Positions 51,580-60,671 of a DNA stretch of 64,000 bases are shown here, in pieces. A program made the position numbers and the translations under genes. The stretch lies in assembly GCF_902833085.1 (NCBI RefSeq), contig NZ_CADFEB010000010.1, positions 310,001 to 374,000 on the forward strand, written 5' to 3'. The notes beneath the pieces are model-generated. The model was given only the letters and a program-made list of their open reading frames with translations. It was not told where the DNA came from and ran no database searches. Each line of letters starts with the position of its first letter. The stretch's first letter is position 1. The stretch is from Burkholderia ubonensis. Its GTDB lineage: Bacteria; Pseudomonadota; Gammaproteobacteria; Burkholderiales; Burkholderiaceae.

Positions 51580-52410
51580 ATGAAACCGATCGAACTCTCG
51601 TTTGAATTCTTCCCGCCGAAGACGGCGGAAGGCGTCGAGAAGCTGCGCGCAACCCGTGCGCAGCTGCTGCCGCTGAAGCCGAAATTCGTCTCCGTGACGT
51701 TCGGCGCCGGCGGCTCGACGCAGCAGGGCACGCTCGATACCGTGCTCGACATGCAGAAGGACGGCCTCGAGGCCGCGCCGCACCTGTCGTGCATCGGCTC
51801 GTCGAAGGACAGCCTGCGCGCGATCCTCGACCAGTACCGCTCGCACGGCATCCGCCACATCGTCGCGCTGCGCGGCGACCTGCCGTCCGGCATGGGCGAG
51901 GTCGGCGAGCTGCGCTACGCGTCGGAGCTGGTCAGCTTCATCCGCGCGGAGCACGGCGACTGGTTCCGCATCGAGGTCGCCGGGTATCCGGAATACCATC
52001 CGCAGTCGCGCTCGCCGAAGGCCGATCTCGAGAACTTCGCGCGCAAGGTGAAGGCCGGCGCGAATTCCGCGATCACGCAGTATTTCTTCAACGCCGACGC
52101 GTATTTCCGCTTCGTCGACGACGCGCGCAAGCTCGGCGTCGAGGTGCCGATCGTGCCGGGCATCATGCCGATCACGAACTTCTCGCAGCTGATGCGCTTC
52201 TCCGAGATGTGCGGCGCCGAGGTGCCGCGCTGGATCGCGCGCCGGCTCGAGAGCTTCGGCGACGATCGCGACGCGATCCGCGCGTTCGGCGCGGACGTCG
52301 TCACGGGCCTGTGCCAGCGGCTGCTCGACGCCGGCGTGCCGGGGCTGCATTTCTATACGCTGAACAGCGCGGCCGCGACCAAGACGATCTGCGAACGGCT
52401 CGGCGTGTAA
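51580..52410 (+). CDS. metF: 5,10-methylenetetrahydrofolate reductase
   Basis: 276 residues. FAD-dependent TIM-barrel enzyme making 5-methyl-THF for methionine synthesis: ELSFEFFPPKTAEGVEKL with the catalytic Glu, SVTFGAGGSTQQGTLDTV, HIVALRGDLPSG, and C-terminal GVPGLHFYTLNSAAATKTIC. 27 bases after the YvlD-like gene, so it is likely controlled with ahcY by the SAH riboswitch. Confidence 0.97.
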   Translation: MKPIELSFEFFPPKTAEGVEKLRATRAQLLPLKPKFVSVTFGAGGSTQQGTLDTVLDMQKDGLEAAPHLSCIGSSKDSLRAILDQYRSHGIRHIVALRGDLPSGMGEVGELRYASELVSFIRAEHGDWFRIEVAGYPEYHPQSRSPKADLENFARKVKAGANSAITQYFFNADAYFRFVDDARKLGVEVPIVPGIMPITNFSQLMRFSEMCGAEVPRWIARRLESFGDDRDAIRAFGADVVTGLCQRLLDAGVPGLHFYTLNSAAATKTICERLGV

Positions 52411-52438
52411 GCGCCGCGCGGCTGCGCAGACTGCGACG

Positions 52439-52472
52439 AAGCCCTGCCGGCGTTGCCGGCGGGGCTTTTTTC
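52439..52472 (+). terminator. Intrinsic terminator of the ahcY-metF unit
   Basis: Stem built from GCCCTGCCGGC and GCCGGCGGGGC around GTT, followed by TTTTTT. 28 bases after metF. Confidence 0.93.
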
Positions 52473-52505
52473 GTTTGCGGACACGGGCGACGGGCTAGCG
52501 GCGCA

Positions 52506-53978
52506 TCACCCCCGCGCCTGCATCAGCGGCGGCCGGCGGTCGAACCACGGCCGCGCCTGTTCGAGCTGCCGCGCGAGCTTCAGCAGCAGCGCGTCGTCGC
52601 CGTGGCGCGCGGCGAACTGCACGCCGATCGGCAGGCCGCGCGCGTTCCAGTAGAGCGGCACCGACATCGCCGGCTGGCCGGTCAGGTTGAACAGCTCGGT
52701 GCAGCCGGCCCACGCGAACGCCTTCTGCGACGCCTTCGCGAGCATCTCCTTCAGCAGCGGCTTGATCGGCAGCGCCGCGAGCAGCTTCATCTGCGCATGC
52801 TCGAACGGCGTCGGCTGCAGCTCGCCGATCTTGACCGGCGGGCCGGCGAGCGACGCGCACAGCAGCACGTCGTAGTGCGCGGCGGCGCGCGCGACCTGCA
52901 CGGTGAGCTGGCGCTGCCACTCGAGCACGTCCGGCAGCCGGGTGCGTGCGAGCCGCCGGCCGACCACGGCCATCGCCCACGTCGCCGCCTCGAATTCGCC
53001 GCGTTGCGGCGTGCGGCCCGTCAGCATGCGCGCGCCGAGCACCATCTCCTCGGCGATCGTCGCCCATAGCGTCAGGAAGGTCTCGCCGATGCGCGCGTAG
53101 TCGAGGTTCAGCGTCGCCGGCTCGACGTGATGGCCGAGCGACGCAACGAGCGCGGCGGCGTCGTCGAGCGCCGCGCGCGTATCGTCGGCGAGCGCCGGCG
53201 CGAGCATCGGGTGGGTGACGAGGCCGATCCGCAGCGCGGCGGGCGGCGTGTCGAGCGCGCCGAGGAAGGTGTCGGGCGCGCCGGGCGGCAGCGCCCGGCC
53301 GGTCGTGACGTCGAGCAGCAGCGCGCTGTCGCGCACGCTGCGCGCGATCGCGTGCTGGACGACCAGGTCGCCGTTCGTCGGCACGTCGACCAGCGCCGGG
53401 TTGCGGCTCGGCTTGAGGCCGAACAGCCCACAGCACGACGCGGGAATACGGATCGAGCCGCCGCCGTCGGACGCGTGCGCGAGCGGCACGATGCCGGCCG
53501 CGACGGCCGCGGCCGCGCCGCCGCTCGAGCCGCCGGGCGTGTGGTCGAGGCTCCACGGGTTGCGGCACGCGCCGAACAGCTCCGGCTCGGTATACGGCAT
53601 CTGGCCGATTTCGGACGTGTTGGTCTTGCCGAAGACGTTGAGCCCCGCCGCGCGGCTTTTCGCGATCAGCGGCGAATCGGCGTCGGGCACGAAATACCGG
53701 TAATGCCGGCTGCCCATCGACAGCGGCAGCCCCGCGACCGCCGCGCCGAGATCCTTGACGAGATAGGGTACGCCCGCGAACGGACCGCCGGATTCGAGCA
53801 GCGCGGCGGCGCGCTCGCGCGCGGTGTCGTAATCCTGCAGCACGACCGCGTTGATCGCGGGATTGACCGCTTCGGCCTGCCCGATCGCGGCGTCGATCAG
53901 CTCGCGCGGGCTCACCTTGCGTTGGCGGACGAGCTCGGCGAGGCCGATCGCGTCGTGGGCGAGATAGTCCGAGTGCAC
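52506..53978 (-). CDS. Amidase-signature family hydrolase
   Basis: 490 residues if translation starts at GTG 53978 (MHSDYLAHDAIGLAELVRQR), nine bases after GGGG; GTG 53987 is also possible. Ser-cisSer-Lys triad: Lys in GVPYLVKDLGAAV, and the Ser pair in DHTPGGSSGGAAAAVAAGIV then HASDGGGSIRIPASCCGLFG. GatA-like fold but no gatB/gatC nearby, so a stand-alone amidase acting on small amides. Convergent with metF. Confidence 0.9.
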   Translation of the reverse strand: MHSDYLAHDAIGLAELVRQRKVSPRELIDAAIGQAEAVNPAINAVVLQDYDTARERAAALLESGGPFAGVPYLVKDLGAAVAGLPLSMGSRHYRYFVPDADSPLIAKSRAAGLNVFGKTNTSEIGQMPYTEPELFGACRNPWSLDHTPGGSSGGAAAAVAAGIVPLAHASDGGGSIRIPASCCGLFGLKPSRNPALVDVPTNGDLVVQHAIARSVRDSALLLDVTTGRALPPGAPDTFLGALDTPPAALRIGLVTHPMLAPALADDTRAALDDAAALVASLGHHVEPATLNLDYARIGETFLTLWATIAEEMVLGARMLTGRTPQRGEFEAATWAMAVVGRRLARTRLPDVLEWQRQLTVQVARAAAHYDVLLCASLAGPPVKIGELQPTPFEHAQMKLLAALPIKPLLKEMLAKASQKAFAWAGCTELFNLTGQPAMSVPLYWNARGLPIGVQFAARHGDDALLLKLARQLEQARPWFDRRPPLMQARG

Positions 53979-54055
53979 CGCTGTCACCCCCGTTGTGACG
54001 TGTGGCGTGTGGCGATGGAAGCCGGCGGGGCGGGCGGGCCGCACCGCCGTGCCGC

Positions 54056-54748
54056 TTACAGTTGCTCGGCGAGGAACGTCAGCGTGCGGCCGTGCGCGAG
54101 CGCCGCTGCGCGCTGGTGGTACGACGCGCGCTCGGCGCAGTTGAAGCCGTGCTCGGCGCCCGGATACAGATGGAATGCGGCGTTGTCGCGGCCGGCGAAC
54201 GCGGCCTTCACCTGGTCGACCGCCGCGAGCGGGATCCCGTGGTCGTTTTCCGCGTAATGGAACAGGATCGGCTGCGTGACCTTGCCTGCGACGTCGAGCA
54301 CGTTCTGGATGCCGCCGCCGTAATAGGCGACCGCCGCGTCGATCTTGCCGGTCGCGGCCGCGAGATACGCGAGGCGGCCGCCGAAGCAGTAGCCGATCGC
54401 GGCGACCTTGCCGCCGACTTCGGGCCGCGTGCGCAGCAGGTCGGCCGCCGCGGCGATGTCCGCGACCGCGAGGTTCACGTCGGTCTTCTGCAGCAGCTCG
54501 ATGCCCTTGTCGCGGTCCGCGCCCTCGTAGGCCAGCTCGACGCGCGGCTGGGTGCGCCAGAACACGTCCGGCGCGAGCGCGACGTAGCCGTCGGCCGCGT
54601 ACTGGTCGGCGACCGAGCGGATATGCGCGTTCACGCCGAAGATCTCCTGCACGATGATGACGGCGGGGCCCTTGCCGCGCCGCGGCAGCGCGAGATAGCC
54701 GCCGAAGCTGTCGTTACCGGTCGGGATGTCGATCCATTGGGCAGTCAC
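54056..54748 (-). CDS. Dienelactone hydrolase family protein
   Basis: 230 residues from GTG 54748, AGGAG seven bases upstream. Alpha/beta hydrolase with Cys nucleophile in AIGYCFGGRLAYLAAA, Asp in HYAENDHGIPL and His in YPGAEHGFNCAER; the N-terminal Glu in VIIVQEIFGVN matches DLH. May act on dienelactones or other esters; no catechol-pathway genes are next to it. Confidence 0.9.
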   Translation of the reverse strand: MTAQWIDIPTGNDSFGGYLALPRRGKGPAVIIVQEIFGVNAHIRSVADQYAADGYVALAPDVFWRTQPRVELAYEGADRDKGIELLQKTDVNLAVADIAAAADLLRTRPEVGGKVAAIGYCFGGRLAYLAAATGKIDAAVAYYGGGIQNVLDVAGKVTQPILFHYAENDHGIPLAAVDQVKAAFAGRDNAAFHLYPGAEHGFNCAERASYHQRAAALAHGRTLTFLAEQL

Positions 54749-54979
54749 GGTGCACTCCTGCAAGCGAGGCCGCGCCGCGCGCGCCTCTCGGGATTGAAAA
54801 AGGGGACGGTCTAGTGTGCCACCGATCGGCAAGAAGCGGTTGCAGTGCGCGCCGCTCGCTTCTCGCGCAGCGAACGTTCCGTTCACGATTATTCATTTTT
54901 CGGTGGTGCGGCGCTTCGGTAGAGTCGAACGCATCGACCCATTACAACGCGCTTTCGCGCGCCACCGAAGGATCCGCTC

Positions 54980-56059
54980 ATGTCAGTCCACTCCCTGTCC
55001 ACGCCGTTCGCCGAACGCTTCGGCCTGCGCCTGCCGCTCGTGCAGGCACCCATGGTCGGCGCGACCACGCCCGCGATGGTCGCCGCCGCATCGAACGCCG
55101 GCGCGCTCGGCAGCCTCGGCGGCGGCGCGTTCGCGCCCGACCGTCTCGCCGACGAGGTCGCGCAGATCCGCGCGGCCACCGACCGCCCGTTCGCGGTCAA
55201 CCTGTTCGTGCTGCCGGAGCTCGTGCCCGACGCGGCGACGATCGCGCGCGCGCTCGCCGCGATCGATCCGCTCAACGCGGCGCTCGGCCTGCCGCCGGGC
55301 GTCGCGCCCGCGCGCTTCGCGCCCGACTTTCGCGCGCAGCTCGACATGCTGGTGTCGCTGCGCGTGCCGGTCGCGAGCTTCACGTTCGGCGTGCTCGACG
55401 CGGCCGACGTCGCCCGGCTGAAGGCGGCCGGCACCTATGTGATCGGCACCGCGACGCATGTCGCGGAAGGGCTCGCATGGAAGGCGGCCGGCGCCGACGC
55501 GCTGTCCGCGCAGGGCGCCGAGGCGGGCGGCCATCGCGGGACGTTCATCGGCGCGGCCGACGACGCGCTGATCGGCACGCTCGCGCTCGTGCCGCAGCTC
55601 GTCGACGCGACCGGGCTGCCCGTGCTCGCGGCGGGCGGCATCATGGACGGCCGCGGCATCGCGGCGGCGCTCGCGCTCGGCGCGCAGGCCGCGCAGCTCG
55701 GCACCGCGTTCCTGACGTGCGCGGAAAGCGCAATCGCCGCCGACTGGAAAGCGCGGTTGCTTGCGAGCACGGACACGTCGACGCAGGTCACGCGCGCGAT
55801 CACCGGGCGTCATGCGCGCGGGCTGCGCAACACGCTGATGGCGCGGCTCGGCGAGCGCCCCGGCGACGTCGCGCCGTATCCGGTGCAGAACGCGCTGACG
55901 CAGCCGCTGCGCCAGGCCGCCGCGCGCGCGAACGACGGCGACTATCTGTCGCTGTGGGCCGGGCAGGGCGCGCCGCTCGCGCGGCGGCGCGGCGACGCAC
56001 TGACGACGTCGCAATTGATCGATGCGCTCGACGCCGAATGGCGTGCGGCGGCGCGCTGA
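54980..56059 (+). CDS. Nitronate monooxygenase (2-nitropropane dioxygenase family)
   Basis: 359 residues. FMN-binding TIM barrel: LVQAPMVGATTPAMVAAASN, GALGSLGGGAFAPDRLADEV, AQGAEAGGHRGTF with the catalytic His, and LAAGGIMDGRGIAAALALGA with AQLGTAFLTCAESA. Detoxifies propionate-3-nitronate and nitroalkanes. Divergent from the dienelactone hydrolase gene, 231 bases apart. AAGGA precedes ATG 54980. Confidence 0.92.
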   Translation: MSVHSLSTPFAERFGLRLPLVQAPMVGATTPAMVAAASNAGALGSLGGGAFAPDRLADEVAQIRAATDRPFAVNLFVLPELVPDAATIARALAAIDPLNAALGLPPGVAPARFAPDFRAQLDMLVSLRVPVASFTFGVLDAADVARLKAAGTYVIGTATHVAEGLAWKAAGADALSAQGAEAGGHRGTFIGAADDALIGTLALVPQLVDATGLPVLAAGGIMDGRGIAAALALGAQAAQLGTAFLTCAESAIAADWKARLLASTDTSTQVTRAITGRHARGLRNTLMARLGERPGDVAPYPVQNALTQPLRQAAARANDGDYLSLWAGQGAPLARRRGDALTTSQLIDALDAEWRAAAR

Positions 56060-56476
56060 GCGCGCGTCGTTCGAGTGCAATGAAACGCGCGTTCGGGCGC
56101 GCGTCCGGTGTCGCGAACCGATGCCTAAAATGATGATCGAGAATGTTGCGCGAACGCCTTGTAAAAGCCTTTCAATAAGGTATCAGGGCTAGCGGAAACC
56201 CTTATCCTGCGGGCGTTGCGGCGAGGCGCGAGGGTGGCCTGATACATGCTTGCATCGGTAGTGTTACCACTACCCCAAAAAAGTCCCACAAATTAATTTG
56301 ATCACCTACACTTCGGCGCAAGTACGGGTGGGCGGCTGCTAAAAGCGGCCGCTTCGCGTGCTTGAGGCCAAGTGCATGAACGATGCAACCGGCGAATCGT
56401 CCAGTGATGGCAAGCACAGGGATGGCAGCGGGGCACCGGGCGATGGCGTTTTTGGGGATCGAAACTGGAGACTTAT
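56060..56476 (+). promoter_or_regulatory. Upstream region of the branched-chain amino-acid binding protein, with inverted repeat
   Basis: 417 bases with no gene. At 56257-56274 is GGTAGTG-TTAC-CACTACC, a perfect 7-base inverted repeat followed by an AT-rich stretch (CACAAATTAATTTGATCACC). The repeat is a likely operator. No -35/-10 pair is certain. The palindrome AGCGGCCGCT near 56345 is probably chance. Confidence 0.5.
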
Positions 56477-57619
56477 ATGAATATCAAGATGCAAAAGCTG
56501 CTGCCGATCGCCGCAGCGGCAACGCTGTGCGTTGCTGCCGCAGGCAATGCGTCCGCCGATCAAGTCGTCAAGATCGGCCACGTCGCGCCGTTGACGGGCG
56601 GCATTGCACACCTCGGCAAGGACAATGAAAACGGCGCGCGTCTCGCCGTCGAGGAAATCAACGCGAAGGGTCTCACGGTCGGCGGCCAGAAAATCACGCT
56701 GCAGCTCGATGCGCAGGATGACGCGGCCGACCCGCGGCAGGCGACGCAGGTCGCGCAGAAGCTCGTCGACGACAAGGTCGTCGCGGTGGTCGGCCACCTG
56801 AACTCGGGCACCTCGATTCCGGCGTCGAAGATCTACAGCGATTCCGGCATCGTGCAGATCTCGCCGTCGGCGACCAACCCGGCTTACACGCAGCAAGGCT
56901 TCAAGACGACGTACCGCGTCGTCGCGACCGATGCGCAGCAGGGCCCGGCACTCGCGAACTACGCGCATTCGAAGGGCATCAAGAGCGTCGCCGTGGTCGA
57001 CGATTCGACCGCTTACGGCCAGGGTCTCGCGAACGAGTTCGAGAAGAAGGCCAAGGCGCTCGGCCTGAAGGTGATGTCGCACGACGCGACGAACGACAAG
57101 GCGGTCGACTTCCGCGCGATTCTGACCAAGATCAAGGGCGAGAATCCGGACGCGATCATGTACGGCGGCATGGATGCGACGGGCGGCCCGTTCGCGAAGC
57201 AGGCGAAGCAGCTCGGCCTGCGCGCGAAGATCCTCGCGGGCGACGGCGTGTGTACCGAGAAGCTGTCCGACCTCGCCGGCGACGCGACCGACAACATCGT
57301 GTGCTCGGAAGCGGGTGCTTCGCTCGAGAAGATGCCGGGCGGCAGCGCGTTCAAGGCGAAGTACGAGAAGCGCTTCGGCCAGCCGATCCAGATCTACGCG
57401 CCGTTCACGTATGACGCGGTGTATATCATCGCCGACGCGATGAAGCGCGCGAACTCGACCGATCCGGCGAAGATTCTCGCGGCGATGCCGGAGACGAACT
57501 ACACGGGCGTGATCGGCACGACGTCGTTCGACTCGAAGGGCGACCTGAAGCACGGCGTGATTTCGCTCTACAACTACAAGGGCGGCAAGAAGACCTTCCT
57601 CGACGAAGTGAAGATGTAA
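56477..57619 (+). CDS. Branched-chain amino-acid ABC transporter binding protein
   Basis: 380 residues. Sec signal peptide MNIKMQKLLPIAAAATLCVA, cut after ASA, then a LivJ/LivK-type periplasmic binding protein: VVKIGHVAPLTGGIAHLGKD, NGARLAVEEINAKG, AVVGHLNSGTSIPASKIYSD, PFTYDAVYIIADAMK. Two cysteines (GDGVCTEK, NIVCSEAG) probably form the family disulfide. No permease or ATPase gene follows, so it serves a transporter encoded elsewhere. Confidence 0.93.
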   Translation: MNIKMQKLLPIAAAATLCVAAAGNASADQVVKIGHVAPLTGGIAHLGKDNENGARLAVEEINAKGLTVGGQKITLQLDAQDDAADPRQATQVAQKLVDDKVVAVVGHLNSGTSIPASKIYSDSGIVQISPSATNPAYTQQGFKTTYRVVATDAQQGPALANYAHSKGIKSVAVVDDSTAYGQGLANEFEKKAKALGLKVMSHDATNDKAVDFRAILTKIKGENPDAIMYGGMDATGGPFAKQAKQLGLRAKILAGDGVCTEKLSDLAGDATDNIVCSEAGASLEKMPGGSAFKAKYEKRFGQPIQIYAPFTYDAVYIIADAMKRANSTDPAKILAAMPETNYTGVIGTTSFDSKGDLKHGVISLYNYKGGKKTFLDEVKM

Positions 57620-57645
57620 GCAGCGAGCGGTCGACAGCAGGGGTA

Positions 57646-57682
57646 GAAACGCGCATGCGGCAACGCATGCGCGTTTCTTTTT
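57646..57682 (+). terminator. Intrinsic terminator of the binding-protein gene
   Basis: Fourteen-base-pair perfect stem GAAACGCGCATGCG/CGCATGCGCGTTTC with a GCAA tetraloop and five T residues. Confidence 0.95.
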
Positions 57683-57710
57683 GCGGGGTTCGCCGCGTGC
57701 GGGCCTGCCG

Positions 57711-58922
57711 TCAGATCTTCAGATGCGCGAGCACCTTCGGCGCGACGGCCGCGACGAGCGCCGCGCACAGCGCGACGACCGCGAGCCCGATCGTCAGGTT
57801 CGCGGCTTGCGCGACCGCGCCGATCACGACCGGACCGAACAGCAGTCCGAAATAGGCGAGGCCGGCCACGTGCGCGAGGCCTTCGGCCGCATGGATGCCC
57901 TTCACGCGCGCGGCCGCGGCGAACAGCACCGGCATCATGTTCGCGAGCCCGAGGCCCATCAGCGTGAAACCCGTCAGCACCGCGGCCGGGTGCGGCAACA
58001 GCAGCGCGCCGATCATCCCCGCGCACGCGAGCGACGCGCTCGCGAACACGAGCTGCGGCGCGCCGAAGCGCGCGCGCACCGCGTCGCCGGCGAAGCGCGC
58101 GGCCGCCATGCCGCCGGAGAAGGCCGCATACGCGGCGCTCGCGAGCGCGGGGCTGGCCGCGACGACGTCGCGCATGTAGACGGTCGCCCAGTCGTACATC
58201 GCGCCTTCGGCGATGAGCGCCACGAGCGCGATGCCGCCGAGCATCCACAGCGCGGGCGAGCGCCAGCGGTTGCCGCCGCCGTGCGTGTGCGCGTGATGCG
58301 GGACGTGCGGCAGCACCGACGGGCACGCGGCGACGAGCACCGCGGCGCTGACCGCCGCGGCGAGCGCGAGGTGGGCGGCGGGCGCCATGCCGGCCGACAG
58401 CAGCGCGCCGCCGGCCGCCGCGCCGGCCATCCCGCCGATGCTGAACATCCCGTGCAGCGCCGACATGATCGGCCTGCCGATTGCGATCTCGACCGCGCTC
58501 GCCTCGGCGTTCATCGCGACGTCGAGCGTCGCCATCGAGAAGCCGAACAGCGCGAGCACCGCGAGCAGCAGCGGATAGTCGGGCACCACGAGGAGCAGCG
58601 CCGCGCACGCCGACATCACGAGGCCGCCCGCGAGGCACGCGGTGCGCGAGCCGACGCGCGCGATCCAGCGCGCGACGGTCAGCATCGCGGCGATCGAGCC
58701 GCCGGCCACCGCGAACAGCGCGATGGACAGCAGCGCGGGACTCAGCGCGAACTTGTCGCGCACGGTCGGCACATGCACGCCCCACGACGCGTACATCATG
58801 CCGGCGACGAAGAACAGCGCCATCGTGGCGGTGCGGGCCCGCTGGCGAACGGGGAGCGAAAGGGCGCGGTGCGCGGCGGGCGCGGCGGGCGCGGCCGCAA
58901 GGTCGGGGGAGGATTCGGACAC
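57711..58922 (-). CDS. MFS transporter, YbjJ-like
   Basis: 403 residues from GTG 58922 (VSESSPDLAAAPAAPAAHRA); the frame remains open to 59042 but that extension is polar and unlike MFS. Twelve membrane segments with a central cytoplasmic loop holding a His-rich stretch (HVPHHAHTHGGG). The pattern FVAGMMYASWGVHVPTVRDK then FALSPALLSIALFAVAGG and ATLDVAMNAEASAVE resembles the YbjJ subgroup. Substrate unknown. Confidence 0.85.
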   Translation of the reverse strand: MSESSPDLAAAPAAPAAHRALSLPVRQRARTATMALFFVAGMMYASWGVHVPTVRDKFALSPALLSIALFAVAGGSIAAMLTVARWIARVGSRTACLAGGLVMSACAALLLVVPDYPLLLAVLALFGFSMATLDVAMNAEASAVEIAIGRPIMSALHGMFSIGGMAGAAAGGALLSAGMAPAAHLALAAAVSAAVLVAACPSVLPHVPHHAHTHGGGNRWRSPALWMLGGIALVALIAEGAMYDWATVYMRDVVAASPALASAAYAAFSGGMAAARFAGDAVRARFGAPQLVFASASLACAGMIGALLLPHPAAVLTGFTLMGLGLANMMPVLFAAAARVKGIHAAEGLAHVAGLAYFGLLFGPVVIGAVAQAANLTIGLAVVALCAALVAAVAPKVLAHLKI

Positions 58923-59131
58923 GTCAAGCTCTGCAGAGGAAAAATGGTCGAACGCGCGACACGTCGATCGAGATTCGTCCGATTCTATCGAAGCGCTTAC
59001 GATTTCGCTGGCGCTGTGCGTGTGGTTCGATGCCGGGCGCACGTCGCCCGATTCGCCGCGACGGCGGTCACGAGTAACATCGATCCACCACGGCGCGCAC
59101 GCTGCGCCGCCTTTCGCCCGCAGGAGTTTTC

Positions 59132-59791
59132 GTGAACATCGACCCCGCCCTTGCCCTGCATCTGCTGCACCGTTGCGCGCTCGGCACGCTTGCGACGCAC
59201 GCGCGCGAGCCGCAAGGCTTTCCGTATCCGACGGTCGTGCCGTTCGCGCCGGACGCGCGCCACCGGCCCGTGATCCTCGTGAGCGGCCTCGCCGAGCACA
59301 CGCGCAATCTCGCCGCCGATCCGCGCGCGGGCTTTCTCGTCGTCGACGCGCCGGACGGCGACGTGCTGAACGCCGAGCGCGCGACGCTGCTCGGCCGCTT
59401 CGCGCCGGTCGATGCCGATCCGCATCTGGTCGCGCGCTACCTGCGCTACGAACCGGACGCCGCGCGCTATCTCGCGCTCGGCGATTTCACGTTCTGGGCG
59501 CTCGACGTGGAGCGGCTGCGCTATATCGGCGGATTCGGCCGGATGGGCTGGGTGGAAGGTGCGGCGCTCGACGCGCGGGCGCCGCTCGGCTTCGACGACG
59601 AGCAGGCGCTGTGGGCCGCATACGACGCCGCCGACGTGCGCCGCGCCGGGCTCGACCTGCTGGGCGTCGACCGCTACGGCGCGGACTGGCGGCACGACGG
59701 CCGGCGGATCCGCACCGCGTTCGACGCACCGCAGACGGACACCGGCGCGCTGCGCACGCAACTGGTTGCATGCGCACAACGTGTGGCGTGA
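59132..59791 (+). CDS. HugZ/HutZ-like heme-utilisation or PPOX-fold protein
   Basis: 219 residues from GTG 59132, after AGGAG. Split-barrel flavin/heme-binding fold: LLHRCALGTLATHAREPQGF with PYPTVVPFAPD, LVSGLAEHTRNLAADPRAGF and FWALDVERLRYIGGFGRMGW. A C-terminal DUF2470-like part follows (about 145-219). HugZ-type proteins bind or degrade heme, but flavin-binding relatives exist, so the activity is uncertain. Confidence 0.85.
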   Translation: MNIDPALALHLLHRCALGTLATHAREPQGFPYPTVVPFAPDARHRPVILVSGLAEHTRNLAADPRAGFLVVDAPDGDVLNAERATLLGRFAPVDADPHLVARYLRYEPDAARYLALGDFTFWALDVERLRYIGGFGRMGWVEGAALDARAPLGFDDEQALWAAYDAADVRRAGLDLLGVDRYGADWRHDGRRIRTAFDAPQTDTGALRTQLVACAQRVA

Positions 59792-60142
59792 CGTCGCGGC
59801 GTCGATCTGTTTATTTCGTTGACTATACAAGTCGATCTTTCCGATCCTGTCGTCTGATGAAAGCTTTGATTTTTGGGATGCAGGGTAATTGCGTATGCTG
59901 AAAGTCTTAATAGCCGCCTGCTTTTGTCCTAATCTCGCTGTAAGGACATGGAAAATTGAGAAATGGCGGCGACGGGTCAAAATGACCCGGCCGAATGGCA
60001 ATTCAACTCGGGATTTTCATTGAGTCTGCTTCATTCAATTCCGTTTTGTGCTAATCTCTGCCTTCAAAATCCGAGGCACAAATATTTCAAGAATGGTGAA
60101 CCGGCTCAAGACCGGCACCATTGGTCAGATAAAAGGGAAACT
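59792..60142 (+). promoter_or_regulatory. AT-rich upstream region of the second H-NS gene
   Basis: 351 bases without a gene. The sequence TTTTGT-[CG]-CTAATCTC occurs twice (about 59922-59936 and 60044-60058); in the second, TGCTAATCT forms an extended -10. Two promoters or a repeated regulator site are possible. Confidence 0.5.
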
Positions 60143-60436
60143 ATGTCTTCTTACAAGGACCTGCTGGCCCAGCGGGAAAAGCTGGAGAAGCAAATCGAAG
60201 AGGCGAAGTCGCGTGAATACGCGGAAGTCCTCAATGACGTGAAGCAGAAAATCGCTGACTACGGCTTTACGCTCGCCGAGCTCGGCCTGAGCCGTGCGAA
60301 GGCTGGCAAGGTCGGCCGTCCGCGTGCCGGCGTCGCGGCAAAATACCGCGATCCGGAATCGGGCGCGACGTGGTCGGGCCGCGGCAAGCCGCCGCGCTGG
60401 ATCGCAGGCAAGAACCGCGAACAGTTTGCAATCTAA
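60143..60436 (+). CDS. H-NS-family nucleoid protein (second copy)
   Basis: 97 residues from ATG 60143, AAGGGAAA upstream. N-terminal coiled coil (YKDLLAQREKLEKQIEEAKS) and C-terminal DNA-binding KYRDPESGATWSGRGKPPRW, nearly the same C-terminus as the copy at 25705-26001 but a different N-terminal half. The two may form mixed oligomers. Confidence 0.94.
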   Translation: MSSYKDLLAQREKLEKQIEEAKSREYAEVLNDVKQKIADYGFTLAELGLSRAKAGKVGRPRAGVAAKYRDPESGATWSGRGKPPRWIAGKNREQFAI

Positions 60437-60461
60437 ACGCCTGTTCGACAGCCTTGCGCTG

Positions 60462-60504
60462 AAAGGCCGCGTGTCCTTGACCGGAGCGCGGCCTTTTGTT
60501 TTGG
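60462..60504 (+). terminator. Intrinsic terminator of the second H-NS gene
   Basis: Stem AAAGGCCGCG/CGCGGCCTTT with a 15-base loop, then TTTTGTTTT. 26 bases after the stop. Confidence 0.88.
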
Positions 60505-60632
60505 GTGCCGCCGGTGCCCGCCGGCTGTCACTAAAATGTCACAATCGGTGTGAATGAAAATGCGACCCGTTCGCATAACCGGTTGATTTAAATGAGAAAT
60601 TTTGGGTTATCGGAATGGCGTGCGACGCGCCT

Positions 60633-60641
60633 TGGTAGAAT
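60633..60641 (+). promoter_or_regulatory. Extended -10 promoter of the cation-efflux gene
   Basis: TG-G-TAGAAT at 60633-60641, giving a very short leader of about 23 bases before ATG 60672. The upstream stretch is AT-rich. Confidence 0.5.
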
Positions 60642-60671
60642 TCGATATCGCATCCTCTTATCTCATATTTC

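Noticed and set aside
56340..56360. NotI-type palindrome AGCGGCCGCT as an operator
   Set aside because: Short GC palindromes are expected by chance at this base composition and no second copy is near.
58923..59042. Upstream extension of the MFS gene to 59042
   Set aside because: The extra 40 residues are polar and Ser-rich, unlike the family, and there is no better ribosome-binding site there.
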